This document shows, in pieces, positions 51,446 to 64,000 of a stretch of DNA of 64,000 nt (its first letter is position 1; each line of letters opens with the position of its first letter). This stretch comes from Rhizomys pruinosus. Taxonomy: Eukaryota > Chordata > Mammalia > Rodentia > Spalacidae. A program made the position numbers and the translations under genes. A model generated the notes under the pieces. The model saw only the letters and a program-made list of their open reading frames with translations. It was not told where the DNA came from and did no database searches. The stretch is taken from the NCBI GenBank assembly GCA_009823505.1, contig VZQC01005685.1, forward strand, positions 722,794-786,793, in the 5' to 3' direction.

Positions 51446-54400
51446 AAATCTTTGCCTTTGTTGGGAGTGTCTTCTTTGCTTCCTTGGCTCTCAGAATCCA
51501 AAGCACTTATTGTCAGCTCCTTTTTCATTCTCTAACTAAATCCACTGTCACCAAAATAGCACCAGTTTATGTTGCTAATGAAGAATTCTGTGCTGAATTT
51601 CACACAATGTAAAATAATCCTCTTGTCCAACTTGATACCACATACACCAGCACACGCCCCACAGAGCAGCCCTGGGCCACTGGGATTCCCTCTTTGGAAA
51701 CTCAATTTGTGGAGAAATGGGAAACTGTGCAGCTTCTATTCGAGCTATGCGAATTAATATTAGTAAACCCATTCTGAAATTCTCCTCGCTGCTGTTTCTG
51801 ATTGAATGCTATTTTTAAACCCTTCCAAATTTTGTGGGAATTAGGAAGCATTCAAAGTTGTAAGGCACATATTTATTTTCTTGATTTTTGAAAGCCAGTT
51901 CATTGGTTTCCCTTGTGTGTGGACAAGCAGTGAATTTCGTATTTCAGTAATACTTTGAAATCACTAGAAGGCTGATATTTCATTCAAAGACATTTATAAG
52001 CTCATTGTCTAGAATTAAGAGGAGTGCCAATCAAATATACTGTCATGGACATATGTCATTATTTGTAGCTTAAAGGCCAGGCTGAGATTAAATAAATTGA
52101 ATACTGTCCTTTCCCTGTGTCTAGGAAAGTTATTCCTACATGGACTAACAAACTCAGAATGGAAAACAGAAAAATAACAAGCAAGAGCAACTCTGGTCCC
52201 CACATATTTGTGGCAGGATTCATACGAAAATCCAGAGAGTACCAAGGTCTCTGGAGACTAGTCAGAGCAGCACAGGATGCTGCAGCAGGCGCAGAACCTG
52301 AAGGGACAGCCTTGACTTGACAGTGGAGTGCCACGTGACCCAGGAAGACAGTGAGCCAGCATCTGGGGGCTTTCTTGAGTGGATGAATGATGATATTCTC
52401 ACTAGTGACATGCTAGAGCATCTCAAAGTCACAGGCAGACCTCGGAGATGAGGGAAGGGGATCCTGGCTCAGCCAATGGATCTTAGGAAACATGAGAGGG
52501 AATGCTTTTAAGAGAGTCCATGGAACCCCACAACGGGTGACTTCACTGAAGGATGGGAAGACAGGTGACTTGTGGATGTTGAAGCGGGGTGTCTTTGGGA
52601 CTCACTGGAGACAGCAGTCTCCTTTGGAGAGGAGATAAACCACACTGGCTCTGAGCTGTCTGTCATTCTTGTTTTAGACTTTGTTTGGCTTTGTGTTTGG
52701 GCTTTACAACTGAATAATTGGGAAGCTTAGCAAACACATGAAGTCTCACGCTGCATGTGCTAAAGAGTATGAGGTACAAGCAATTATGCCAAGCCAGCAG
52801 TGCGGCATGGAGATGAGGCTAGCCAGTAGAGTGTCAGGGAGATGAGGCTAGCCAGCAAGTGGCTGTCTCCAGAGGCAGCAGAGAGAGGCCAGCTGGCACT
52901 TGGGAGTCCTAGTCAGATTGATAGATGGCAGTCACTCAGCAGGTCTTTGAAGGAGTGAGATGTGGGTCCCAAGGACCCTCCTGTAGCTCCTAATACTGAG
53001 GTATGCCAGCGGTACTCTGGCTGCAGCCGGCACTCTTCTGATTGATGGCCACACTCCATCGCTTGAGCCTGTGCATTCCCATGCAGGGTTGAGCCATTTC
53101 TCTGTATTTATTAGTTGTAGAGGAATAAAAGTAACAACAGATGACTCATAAAGGCACCAATAAATTCAAGTATTGTTGGTAATCCCTTATATTTATGCAG
53201 AGTTTATTTATGAGGAGTTCACAGTCTTTTCATTAATCCTTTCCTCTTCCTATAAAATCCCCTACATGTTATTCACATTTAACCCCTGAGAAACAAGACA
53301 CGATGCCAGGGATCAGCTCAGAGGCTTGGCAGGCAGGACTGAGGTATCCAGTACCTCCATCTCCTCTGACTGACTCCCAGACCCCAGGGCCATTTCTAAG
53401 TGTTCTCAGTCTCTCTGTCTAGGTGAACCTGTCTTCCTCAGTCCTACAGCTTGGAGACCTCCAGACCATCTCAACAAAGGGCTTTGTCTTTTTCTAAGAC
53501 TGGTTTTGGACAAGTAGTCAACAGAAAAATAGAAACGAGTACTGAAGGCTGTGTCCGGAAGCCTGCGTAGTGGCTGTGCCAAGAATGACCCCAGAGGCTT
53601 TGCATGGAGTTTGATGGTGAGGATCAACCCAGATGGGAACCTTGCCAACACAGGATTGGTGATCTTTCATAATCCAAAACTGAGGACCATTCTAGGAAAA
53701 TGGAAATCTAAACATTGTTTTATGGCTAACAAGTCTTTAGCAGGATGTTAAAGAATGATTAGAAAGCAGGTGATTTTGGAGCTCCAGTGGCACAATCAGT
53801 TGGCGTGCGGTACTTATACGAAAGCATGTGATTCTGGCTGTGCCAACTAGAGCTGCAGTGACTCCTGCCCTGGGTGGCGGGATGACCTCCGCACTGTACC
53901 GAGGACTCTGGGGGCTGCAGGAGCATGAGCCTGTCAACAGAAGGCACTCACAGGGTCAGCTCCATAAGGGTCTTGCTATTCCCAGGCCTCCTGCCCTCTC
54001 TGCTTAGGATCCTTGAGTAGAATAGGAACTAAGGAAAACTTCAGTCAAATGCTAACCCCACAGAGCCTGAATGTCCCTGGGCTTTGGCCATTTAGTTCAC
54101 CTGTATGAGCCTGACCACTCTGAGTCCTCTGACCTCAGTCTTTTGTCAGATTCAGTTGCAGGTGCAAAGGACAGCACAGACAAAACTGTCCCCTGAAGGA
54201 GCAGCTTGTGTGTGATGTGCTGCAGCTGCCAAGAAAGACCCCCCTGGAGAAAGGGAGGGTGTGGTCCTAGAAAAGCTCACAGTTCAGGCCCACGCCTTCT
54301 CCTCTATCTCCTAAACCAACAATGGATTCTTGAATCCATGTGTAAAAACAACACATTAACCAGAACTTACAGTGAGGTACATTGAAAGGATATTACCATG

Positions 54401-55529
54401 GAAAATCAAATGGACGAGAATGGAACTACTGTTCAGTCTTAGACAGTGGGAATTGGAGTTAAATGCCGAGAGTCTCTACTAACAAGTGACTTTTGTGAAC
54501 ATGACTCATATTTTTTGTTCCTAATTGTCTTCTTCCCATTTCCTCCCAGAAAACTATAGACTCCTTTTGCATTTAATGGATTTAATTTGTCTTTATCACT
54601 ATAGCAAGCATGCTGGGAATATTCTTACTTTTAAAAATAATTATAGAATTCCATTTCACAGAAGTGCACATGATTCTTAGAAGTGTCTCTGCTGAAAGTG
54701 TGTGTTAGCAACTTAAAATTGTGAAGCAATATTCTAAATTAAATATGTTTCCTTTTAGTATTTGGGATATGATGACCACACTTCCACAAGCCACTGTCAT
54801 CTATGTATTGGGCTACACTTATACTGACATTTAATTCCCAAGGTTGAAACTCTTTTTTCATCCTGGCTTTAATTTCTATTTCATTTTATGAAATGAATAT
54901 TTATTAGAAAATTGCATACCACTGCTTATGCATTTTAAAATTTCACTTATATTATCCAGAAAGACCTGGCAGTTATAGATTCCTACAGTGAGGTTCCAAA
55001 GTTCAGACCAGGTCAGTCCACCAGATGCTTGGAATAGAGAAGGTATTTTAAGTAATCAATAAATTTCAGATTCAAACAAACATTGTCTTTGGTTGTTAGA
55101 CAAACAAAATCAGGTATTTTTAGAGGGAACTTGTATATTCCAGTGTTGTCTGGATATTAAATAGATCACAAACATGATTATGTCCTGTGGTAGATTCTGG
55201 AGATGAATCACACTGAATATGATGATATGTGGAATAGTGGCTGATCTCACCTTGTTTTACCACCTCTGGGGCCTGGATGTAGTTGTGTAGGTGTGCATGC
55301 AGCTGTGCACAGGGTGCAGCTGTGTACAGGTGTACATGCAGCTGTGTATAGTGTGTATGTTTTACTTAGGGAACTGAAGGAGCTACCAGCATCGAGGGCG
55401 AGCTTGCTTGCATGGTTTCCCTGTCAGCATGCTCCTGGGGAAGCACAGGGTCTTGTAGAAGCAGCCGTATATTCGGGGAGTGGCTACCTGCTTTGAGCTT
55501 GCATGGGACTTGTGCACGCTGTCAGCCTA

Positions 55530-57142
55530 TGAGTAACTGACTAGGTGTCAATAACTCTGTTTCCTTGTGGTTGTCCACCATGTCTAGCTCTTACAGTCCT
55601 TCTTCCCCTTATTCTGTAATGACTACTGAGCCTTGGGAGGCAGTAGTTTGATATCAGTGCCCTATTTAGGGATAATCACTCTCAAGACTCTTGTTCTCTG
55701 GCATTGCCCAGTTGTGAGTTTCTGTGTTAATCAGCATGTTTCAAAAGGAAGCTTCTCTGGCGAGAGTTGAGATATGCCTTAGACTAGAGGTATAACAAGT
55801 CAATAGAACTCAGTTTAACATTATATCTATTTAGCAGAAAACTAATATTAGGCTTTCTCTTGTGCCCTGTGACCTGTCTAGTCTCAAGTCCCTAACCCTG
55901 ATATCAATGTCACGTATGGGCTCCTTCTGATGAAGTGAAATTTCAGTACAACACTGTCACACCAGTTGGGCAGACCTTGCCAGGCCAGGTACAGCTCACG
56001 GGATTCACAGCTGAGTCACACTGCTGACTGTTTTTCCTTTCTGTAGCATGGGTAGCACTGTCCAATACTATGCAAGCTAGCTGCTAGTGATGAGGTTCTG
56101 GGGTCAGGACCAGCCTGATTTCCCCTTGTCTGTCCTACAGCTCACCTATGCAGTGTCTTCAGCAGTAGGGTCTTCCCATCAAGAGCAGGGGCAATGCCCA
56201 GCATTGTTTGAAGGTCTATGGGACCTCTGCTCAACAGCTTCTAGAGAGCGAGTTTGTTCCTGGCATTGAGGGTTTTTGTTTGTTTGTTTTTGTTGGCCTA
56301 AGATATTTACAAGCAGCAATGTTCCCATTATAGGATAACTCTTCTTAGTCTCTTTTTATAATGTATATACTTTAAGAAGTTTCTATAGTGATAGGTTTCC
56401 ATATGGATTTTCTAAAGACCTTTATTGTTACTTATCCCTCCACAGACTCCCTCCTCTGCCCTGCCCTTCTCTTCCGCACCCCTTTTAACCCTTCCTAGTC
56501 TAATGTTCCCCATTTCCCCCTTTATACCACTGCATTCTCCTGCCACTCCCAGGAAAGCATACCCCCCACCAATCACTGCTTAGTACTTCTATTGCCTCTC
56601 TGAGTTTTCAAATTCAAACGTGCATATCTAATTTCAAAGCTTGTATCCAGTCATGAGAGAGAACATGCAATATTTGTCTTTCTGTATCTGGGTTACCTCA
56701 CCCAGGATTATTGCTTCCACTTCATAATTTCCTTTTTGAACAAATGAATAATGCAACATCAGGTAAATGTACCATACTTTCATTATCCATCATCAGTTGA
56801 TGGACATCTATGTTGCTTCCAATTTCTGGCTCTTTTGAAAAGGGCAGCAATGAACATGGATGAACAGGTGTTTCTGCAGTAGGGTGTAGAGTCTTTTGGA
56901 TATATGTACAAGAGTGGTATGGCTGGATCCCATGGTAGAACAAGTTCAAGAATTTTGAAGAATTTACACACTGATTTCCAAAATGGCTGCATGAGTCTGC
57001 ACTACCACCAGCAGTGGAGAAGAGCTCCCCTTTCCACATCCTTGCCAGCATTTGTCGTTGTTTGTTTTCTGGAACTTAGCCATTATGAGCGAGGTAGGAT
57101 GAAATCACAGAGTAGTTTTAATCTACATATCCATGATGGCTA
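55530..57142 (-). mobile_element. Antisense L1: 3' UTR plus end of ORF2
   Basis: 55530-56600 parallels the L1 3' UTR at 27.1-28.85 kb; 56600-57130 continues into the ORF2 end in the expected order for a minus-strand L1. At its right end a B2 has inserted (57161). It lies in the gene intron, antisense to transcription. Confidence 0.8.
56700..57060 (-). pseudogene. L1 ORF2 C-terminal remnant
   Basis: Minus-strand reading gives the familiar ORF2 tail words PWDPAIPLLYIYPKDS, FIAALFKRARNW and CPSTDDG, split over two frames, so at least one frameshift is present. The full ORF2 encodes the endonuclease/reverse transcriptase for target-primed integration. Only a fragment near its C-terminus remains and the copy is dead. 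Confidence 0.85.
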
Positions 57143-57160
57143 AACGTGTTGAGTATTTTT

Positions 57161-57397
57161 TTTATTTTATTTATTTTTGTATGAGTATGAATGTACTGTC
57201 TGCATGTAGGTTTGTGCACCCATGTCGTGCAATGCTGTGGAGGTCAGAAGAGGGTCTTGGATTCCCCTGGAACTGGAGTTCTCCTAGAATTGGAGTTGCA
57301 GATGGTTCTCAGCCACCATGTGGGTGCTGGGGGTCGAACCCAGGTCCTCTGAAAGAGCAGTCGGTGCTCTTAACCGCTAGGCTATCTCTCCAGCCCC
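57161..57397 (-). mobile_element. Antisense B2 SINE with target-site duplication
   Basis: Flanked by aacgtgttgagtattttt (57143-57160) and aacatgttgagtattttt (57398-57415). The body carries the short duplicated ctggaactggagttctcctag segment also found at 43991-44245. Confidence 0.92.
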
Positions 57398-57548
57398 AAC
57401 ATGTTGAGTATTTTTAAATATTATTTGTCAGCCATGTATGTTTCATCTTTTTATTGACTTCCTTGAATGTATTTATAATTGCTATTTTAAATCATTGTCT
57501 TGTTCATCCACTTGCTTGTCATTCTCAGAAAACCTTGCCATGGAGTTT

Positions 57549-57770
57549 TTTTTATTTATTATTATTTTTTATGTGTATGAGTGTACTGTCTGCATGTAGG
57601 TTGGTGCACCCATGTCGTGCAGTGCCATGGAGGTCAGAAGAGGGCATCAGATTCCCCTGGAACTGGAGTTAAAGATGGTTCTTAGCTGTCATGTTGGTGC
57701 TGGGAATCTAACCTGAGTCCTCCGTAAGAGCAGTTGGTGCTCTTAACTGCTGAGCCATCTCTCCAGCCTG
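57549..57770 (-). mobile_element. Antisense B2 SINE, other subfamily
   Basis: Flanked by catggagttt at 57539-57548 and 57771-57780. The body is typical antisense B2 (gtctgcatgtaggttggtgc to gagccatctctccagcc) but lacks the internal duplication. Confidence 0.88.
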
Positions 57771-59274
57771 CATGGAGTTTCTAAGTTCTGTGGCAGCTTT
57801 ATTATCCTGCTTATTCTTGTTGTTTTTGGTTTTTCACTGAGGCCCAAGCATCTGCACTTGTATGGTGGTGTATCTTGGTCTGGTAAGTAATCTCGCCCTC
57901 ATTGAATGTTTGTATCTTGTGTACTGTTTCCACCACTTGTCAGGTTGTGGTCCAGCTGGATAGGGCTTGGTGGTCAGTTTGGGGGCCACATTATGTTGAC
58001 ATGAATTTGGGTGGAAGAAGTGGTCTGGGTTAGATTAGAGATAGGAGCAACATTTGAGGTGAGATTCCAGGACTGAATTCACAGGATCTTGAATCAAGAA
58101 GGTTGGGTGGAGACTGCGAGGTAAACAGGTAGGCTGGTAACTTAGGATAGGAGTTCCCTGGTCTGGAGCACTGAGCTGAGATGACAGGTGCAGGGTGCTT
58201 TCGGGGACTGAATTTAGGACCACAAGTCTGGGGCAGGTTTTAGGATCCCATGTATCCAGGCTAGGCTAAGTTGAAGTGGTGGAGAGTGACTCGCCCTGCA
58301 AAGGCTGGAGAGGTGCGCAGATTCAGCATGGAGGAGGACCCCTATGACTTAGAGAGGTCTGAGAACTAACATGGCTGGGCATTAGTGCATCTCAGAGCTA
58401 GAGCTCAGGTCCACAAGTATGGGGAGGGGGTGCTGAAGGATCCTGGAGACCCAGACTGTGTTGACAGCTGAGAGCTGAGATTGCTTTGTTTTTATATACT
58501 GCATTAGTGTATATTTGTTGTGTAGTATTTCTTAATGAGTATTTGGTAAAAAGCATTAGATAGTTTTAGGACCATAAGGAGGTATTTGAATGATCCATTT
58601 TCCATTCTGGACTTTCACAGGCTTTGGATGTCTGAACTGAGAGCTAAGAAATCCGCATTTGTATCTAAGTATCATCTGCATCATAGTCACCATCAATGAC
58701 TTAGTGAATATCTGTAATATCTTGACATGGGGCTCTCTCACATCTTCATAAAATAATAAGTGAAAATAAACCTTAATATGTAGGGGAAATGAAACTAACC
58801 AATGATAACCTAATAGATTAATTACCTAATAGATTAATTGAAATCAATAGTAGCTTTCACTAAGGAATCACATAGATTTGTAATTTAATAGTTTAATACC
58901 AAATGCATGTATTTCACCCATAATTTTATTCTTGAGTAAGAGTCGTGTCTTAAAACTCAGGTCAATCAAGCATTTTAAGAAGTTCAATATTAATTAACTT
59001 TGTTTCTCAAGTGAGCCACACAAATTAGTTTAAGCAATGACCCCACAGTGACCCCTTTTTCCACAGGACTGAAATACAGTGAACAAAATGAATATTTAGA
59101 TTCTTTCTGCACACTCTCTGTCTCCTGGGAGATGTGAGCACACAGATGTGAGAAGTCACTGTCTGTATTTTAGGACCTTCTAAGCTTGCATGGGTTATTA
59201 TGAAGAGTATTGTGCCCAAAGCAGAACATTATCCAAATTGAAATATCTTAGAAAAATGTATGAGGTAGATTTTT

Positions 59275-60250
59275 TTTCTTTGAAAAATATTTTTATTAAT
59301 TCTTTGAGAATTTCATATGATGTGTTTGGACTGTCTTTGCCCCTAGCACTTCCCCTAACTCTCCCATCCCCCTCCAACTATGTGACATCTTTGGAGTTTT
59401 TCATTTAATGATACATCGACTCCAGTTTGTGCTATCCATTTACTTCTGGGTAAGTGGCCATGTGCTGGAGCAAGGATAGCCTACCAGGAGCCATGCCCTT
59501 AAAGACAGCTTGACTCTGCCTCAGCCAGAAGAGATCAACTGCCCATGACTCCTCAGTTAGGGCTGGGGGAGGATAAGCCACTCCTGCTCCATACCAGGAT
59601 GTTAACTGCCTTGACCTTGTGTGGGTCTTATACAGGGAACCAACCTGCTGTGAGATCGTGAGCTCAGAGTCCTGTTATATCCAGCCTGTGCTGTTGTGAT
59701 GCATCTTCCTGATCTCTGGCTCTGATGATCTTTCCACACTGTCTTCTGCAGTGTCTCTGAGTCTTGGGGAGGGACCATGATATAGATCTGTGGATGATCA
59801 TCTCGCAAGTTTCAGAACTTAGGCCAGTTGTGAGTTTTTGCATTACCCACCATCCACTGCACCAAGAACCTTCTCTGGTGAGGTCTGAGGGCTGCGCTGT
59901 TCCTGGGTCAGGACTTCTTCACCCACAGATATGCAGCAACCCCTGGAACTGCTGGGAGATCTGGGTGGTGATTTTCTGTGACTGTCTGATTTTAGTTGCT
60001 GAAGAAGGGAGATTATGGGATCCAGAGTCCTCCAGATCAGCGGGGTCATGTCCTCCATGGTACACATCAGAGCAGAGGACGCCCACCCTGGTCCTCATTG
60101 CACAGCTGGGTCCATATGGGATAGACCTTGTGTGGGAATGCTGAATAACTCCAGAAGGCAAAAGGCAGTCTACACTGTTGCTAAGACATTGTTAACCTTA
60201 GCAGAGACATCATGAGAAGACTCAGAAGAGAGACAGCATAAAGATTATCC
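59275..60250 (-). mobile_element. Antisense L1 3' UTR
   Basis: It begins tttttattaattctttgaga and shares blocks with the other antisense L1 copies (ccagttgtgagtttttgcat; accttctctggtgaggtc). No ORF2 part is recognised. The 126-aa plus frame at 59764-60144 runs through it and has no recognisable domain. Confidence 0.6.
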
Positions 60251-61002
60251 AAATGGGTAATTGCTGCAAGAGATAGGAGAAATTGTCATCTACTTGGTGT
60301 GTGGATCTTGTTTTGACTAGAACATTTTGTTCATGGCATTCCTGCTGTGTCTATGGCTTAGGAAGAAATCTCTAGGAAACAGAAAAAGATGGAATTACTA
60401 ATAATTCAAACTTTGACTATAGCTCTTCATAATGTTTTGACACAAATAACTTGATTAATTTTTAAAGTTTCTATGGCATTAATAAAATACAGATCCAGCA
60501 TTTGCTCTGATTTCTGGCAAACTTGAGGCTCCCAGTGAGGGGAGACTGCATTTTTAAAGTTAATTTTCCTTGGAAGTCTTCAGACAAATTGTTTAAGAAT
60601 AGTTTAAGTACACATTATATTGGATATCTCTCTTCTTTGACGTAATAATGTTTTAGATTCAAATACAGTATTGTTTAATAACTTGAGATTTTAAAAACAT
60701 TCTGCCTCTAAAACAGTGAAGACTTCTGCCTTAGAATGGTAAATCATTTCAGATCCACAGTTGCACCTCACACGATTCCTTTACCAGTATTTACCCACAG
60801 AAGATGGTGGTGTGGCTTCTTCTTTCAGCATCTTTCCAGTGAAGCACAGCAGTAAATGACCCTCATATAGCATGGTGAAACTGTGAACAAAGATTTGTGG
60901 AATCAAACTCTGAGATCCTGCTGTTGGCAAGGCCTGCTCAGAGATGCCAAAGCTCTGATGCTGGGGACCTAAGTAGGCCCTTGGCACCGCTTGAACCAGC
61001 AC

Positions 61003-61777
61003 AAACAATGTCTTGTTCACCCCAATCGCAGCCTTTACATTCTACCACGCCCCCTCTTCCGCAGATTGTTCCCTAGGCTTAGAAAAGGGGCACAGGTGGA
61101 TGAGAAGTAAAACTGTCCTCTCTCTCTGGAGCNCATATGTGTCTATGCCAAAGTAACCTACCATAACTATTAGTGCTGCTTAAATACCTATATATCTAAT
61201 TGCTTGTGCTTCATTAGTAGGATCGAAAGGTTACTCCTGAACAAACTGTCAGCCCATGAAAGGAAACAGCCAGAATTGACCAGAATCCAAGTCAACAGCT
61301 CCAGAGAGAGAGGACAGTTTTACTTCTCATCCACCTGTGCCCCTTTTCTAAGCCTAGGGAACAATCTGCGGAAGAGGGGGCGTGGTAGAATGTAAAGGCT
61401 GCGATTGGGGTGAATGGTGAAACTACAGCGATGTAGTCTGGACACTCATTTGATCAACTTGATTGAACAAACAACCTGTCACCCCCCACTGAATGGTGGG
61501 ACTGTGGGGGTTTGGGCACAACAGTCTGTAGATTGGTTTTGCACGAAGGATGCTTATACTCATGGATTATCACTTATAGCTAAAAAATGAAAAAAAAACC
61601 TGAAAGATGCAGTACAGTTATGGCAGAATACATGATCTGGGATGGGGTGGGGGTGGGGGGGAAGGGAAAGGGAAATATGCCTGATCTGAATTGGAAAATG
61701 ATGTACGAAATGCACAAACCATCAATAAAAATTAAAAAAACAAAACAAACAAACAAAAAAAAAACAATGTCTTGTTC
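61003..61777 (+). mobile_element. Poly(A) retroelement with inverted 5' end
   Basis: The direct repeat acaatgtcttgttc flanks the unit (in 61003-61018 and 61761-61777). The 3' end has AATAAA and an A/AAC-rich tail (about 61725-61762). The 5' part, 61019-61132, is the reverse complement of 61298-61414 and ends at the N at 61133. This resembles twin-primed 5' inversion of a LINE-type insertion, here with an unusually long overlap. The family was not identified; a diverged relative lies antisense at 63870-64000. Confidence 0.7.
61133..61133. other. Single N at the centre of a fold-back
   Basis: An undetermined base sits where the inverted arm 61019-61132 meets forward sequence. An assembly or sequencing stop at a hairpin is likely. 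Confidence 0.8.
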
Positions 61778-63869
61778 CCCAGGAGGTGACTAAGCTCATC
61801 CGTGATACCAGGAGCATGCATGTAAAGCTCTGGAACTCTAGCCACTTGTCTTCCACCCTTCCAAGGTACCATCAGAAGTCAGAGTTACTTGCCATGTGCC
61901 CCCAGGTTTGAATGCCCCCGTGCTTGCCATGACTGTGCAGATTATCAAGATGTGAGAAGTTTCAGAGAACAAAGCTCTCTTTGGTGGAGTGAAATTGAAC
62001 TCTAGGATGGCTAAATAGTTCCCAATCATTTATGTGGGGAAAGGTGTGTTTCATAAAAGACTCAGGATAAGCCCAGATATGTTCAGAAATAAAATGCAAG
62101 ACGTTTTACAAGGTAACAAATTTCACTGTGACCTTTTGAAGAACTAAGACAGAGTCTACTAAGAGTGAATGTTGCTTCTTCCTGAACCTGCTTCTCTGCT
62201 TGATGTGACAATACACTGTGTAAGAAACTAGCTTCTAGAATAAATGATAGAAAATTTGACGAAACAGATAATTCCCTAAAATATTCTTCCGTGTAAAATT
62301 TCCCGACGTTTTTATTGATTGATATGTGTTATTTGTTCCCCGGCTTGTTTTTTATTTCTTCCTTGCACCAAAAAGAAAGGCTTCACAAGCCTTTGGAGCA
62401 GAAAATAATGTTCTACAAAGCTAGTGCAGAACAGTTATATATGTGGATTTGGGGAATATTGGTCACACAAAGAACATGCTTTGTCAGCAGAGAGAACAGG
62501 TGTTCTGAGTAGCACTGCAAGGGGTGATAGCTGAGTTCTGCTGAGATCATCCATTGGTCTCCTGGGAGCCTGGCTGCCTTTCCTCTTCAATGCAAACACA
62601 CATGCCCAGTGAAGAAAGTTGCACATGAATTTGTGTCCATGTATGTGTGCATGAATGTGTGTGTGTATATGTGTGTATGCACATGGGCATGAACACTTAC
62701 TTGAAAACCACCAGATGAAACAGGACAACTCAATCCATTCTGTGACGGAAACCATTGCACCAGATACACAAATCTCTAAGATTTCAGGCAAGTGCACAGT
62801 TTAAAGCCCTGATTGATCACCCAGTGCTTTTAACACTGTATCCACAAGTCCCTTTAGCAATACAACACAGGCTTCAGATATTCCCACACCCCGAATCTAC
62901 ACAGTAGCATTTTTATGAACCACAGCTCCCAGACATCAGCAGCTCTCAACAGATTGACTGAGCTCACTGTGGTGTGAACTTCAGAAGCTCAGGCAGGGCC
63001 TGGCCACCTCAGGGTGCTGTGTGGAGATTCTCAAGTGGCCCACAGGTAGCTGGTTCCTTCAGTGATAGGATCAGGTGTTTCTTAAGCCTGTGAGGTATCT
63101 TGGTAACTGGATGCTTTTCATGATGTAGGGTTTCCACATGTTGGCAGGAAGGAAAAGGCTGAGGTGACTTCAAGCTGCCGCTCAATTTTCTAGCTGAGTT
63201 TTTCTGACAAATGGATTCCCACTTGTACATTCCACAGTGATGGATGCTCTGCATGCTCAGTTTGGGGCAGAGGGACATTTATTCCTAATGTTTGCTCTTG
63301 CCACTGGGCTCCTCCTGTCAGGTCTCGCCTCCTAACTAGTCACTTGGTCACTTCTCATCTTCAGGACTCAGTGGAGCCGAGTTCTGAGGCACAGTTTAGG
63401 TGGCATCCCCACCAAACTCCAAGGCAGGCAGAACAACAGGAAAATCCAGGTTTGATCATTGGGTTGGCCCTATGCAGCCCTGGACACCCTGCAGACTCCC
63501 TCACATGGCATGTCTTACAAGGGTTTAATACTTTATTGAAATGCTAAATATCTGCATCGCCCCCCACCCCCAAGCTGCTCCCAATGGGGCACTGTCCTCA
63601 TTCCTACCCCATGTCCCTTTGTTTATTTTATTTTATTTTTTTATTTTTAAGGGATTCTACAATATAATGACACAGTTGTTTGTAGAAAACATTGATGTTA
63701 CTCAGTATGTCATAAAATTAGGTAATTGGTGCATTTTGCAAGTATCTACGTCCAAACTTTGAACAACCCAAGGTTCCCATAGTCCAGTTGGAGAAGCTTG
63801 TATGCACAGGCATGTTGATCAATCAGGAGTCCAGACTATATTCCTGTAGTCTCATGATTCACCCCTATC

Positions 63870-64000
63870 TCTCCACAGCCCTTACAATCTACCATGCCTC
63901 CTCTTCCACAGTTTGTTCCCTGGGCTTTGGGAAAGGGGCACAAGTGGGTGAGAAGAAAACAGTCTAATTTCTTTGGAGTTGTCATTTTGGACTCCAGTCT
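63870..64000 (-). mobile_element. Partial antisense relative of the 61.0-61.8 kb element
   Basis: cttacaatctaccatgcctc, tttgttccctgggctttggg and aaaggggcacaagtgggtga align with the inverted arm at 61019-61132 at reduced identity. The copy runs off the window end. Confidence 0.65.

Larger units (their letters stand above)
26699..64000 (+). other. Csmd1: CSMD1 intron, more than 37 kb
   Basis: After the donor at 26699 no sushi or CUB exon with splice signals was recognised. The next expected module, starting around FDLVKCEDPGIPNYG, is absent. Very long introns are typical of this gene. Stretches without listed repeats (about 28.9-29.6, 30.2-31.9, 42.2-43.2, 46.1-48.4, 49.5-55.5, 57.8-59.2 and 61.8-63.8 kb) show ordinary AT-rich intron with no coding, RNA or CpG-island signal that I can support. 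Confidence 0.85.

Noticed and set aside
59764..60144. 126-aa plus frame
   Set aside because: Lies on an antisense L1 3' UTR and has no known domain.
26699..64000. A hidden further CSMD1 exon, tRNA gene or CpG island in the long intron
   Set aside because: No CUB or sushi words with flanking AG/GT were found. tRNA-like B boxes all belong to SINEs, and CpG-rich spots are young B2 copies.

Overview
The window is genomic DNA from a muroid rodent. The evidence is many B1, B2 and B4/ID-type SINEs, rodent L1 3' ends, and a rodent-type LTR retroelement. The species cannot be fixed from the sequence. It lies inside one very large plus-strand gene. Four short exons with proper splice sites encode consecutive pieces of CUB and sushi (complement control protein) domains and match my memory of the CSMD1 protein (CUB and Sushi multiple domains 1) almost residue for residue. 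No other protein-coding gene is supported. Nearly all other open frames fall in introns, simple repeats or transposon remains.

Layout. Positions 1-10716 form a separate contig piece that ends in a single N at 10717. Its first 1.2 kb is garbled and partly inverted. The rest repeats, with many small indels, the segment at about 11175-20984, including one intact sushi exon. From 10718 the gene reads in the expected order: CUB second-half exon (10805-11020), sushi exon (14106-14294), next CUB first-half exon (22666-22835), CUB second-half exon (26542-26698). All junction phases fit. From 26699 to the end is one intron of more than 37 kb.

The large intron holds an antisense L1 3' region with a private 27-bp tandem array and a B1 insertion (27.1-28.85 kb). 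It also holds an old antisense LTR retroelement with two about 500-bp LTRs (33,965-38,678), a 2.5-kb minisatellite of 43-45-bp units with a higher-order period of 667 bp (39.6-42.2 kb), a 230-bp polypyrimidine tract beginning at an N (49,170), more antisense L1 with B2 insertions (55.5-57.8 kb and 59.3-60.2 kb), and a poly(A) retroelement with target-site duplications and a fold-back centred on a third N (61,133).

I found no undescribed biological system. The points most worth checking are the probable false duplication that puts a sushi exon upstream of its true place, the fold-back retroelement, the large minisatellite, and a B2 subfamily marked by a short internal duplication.
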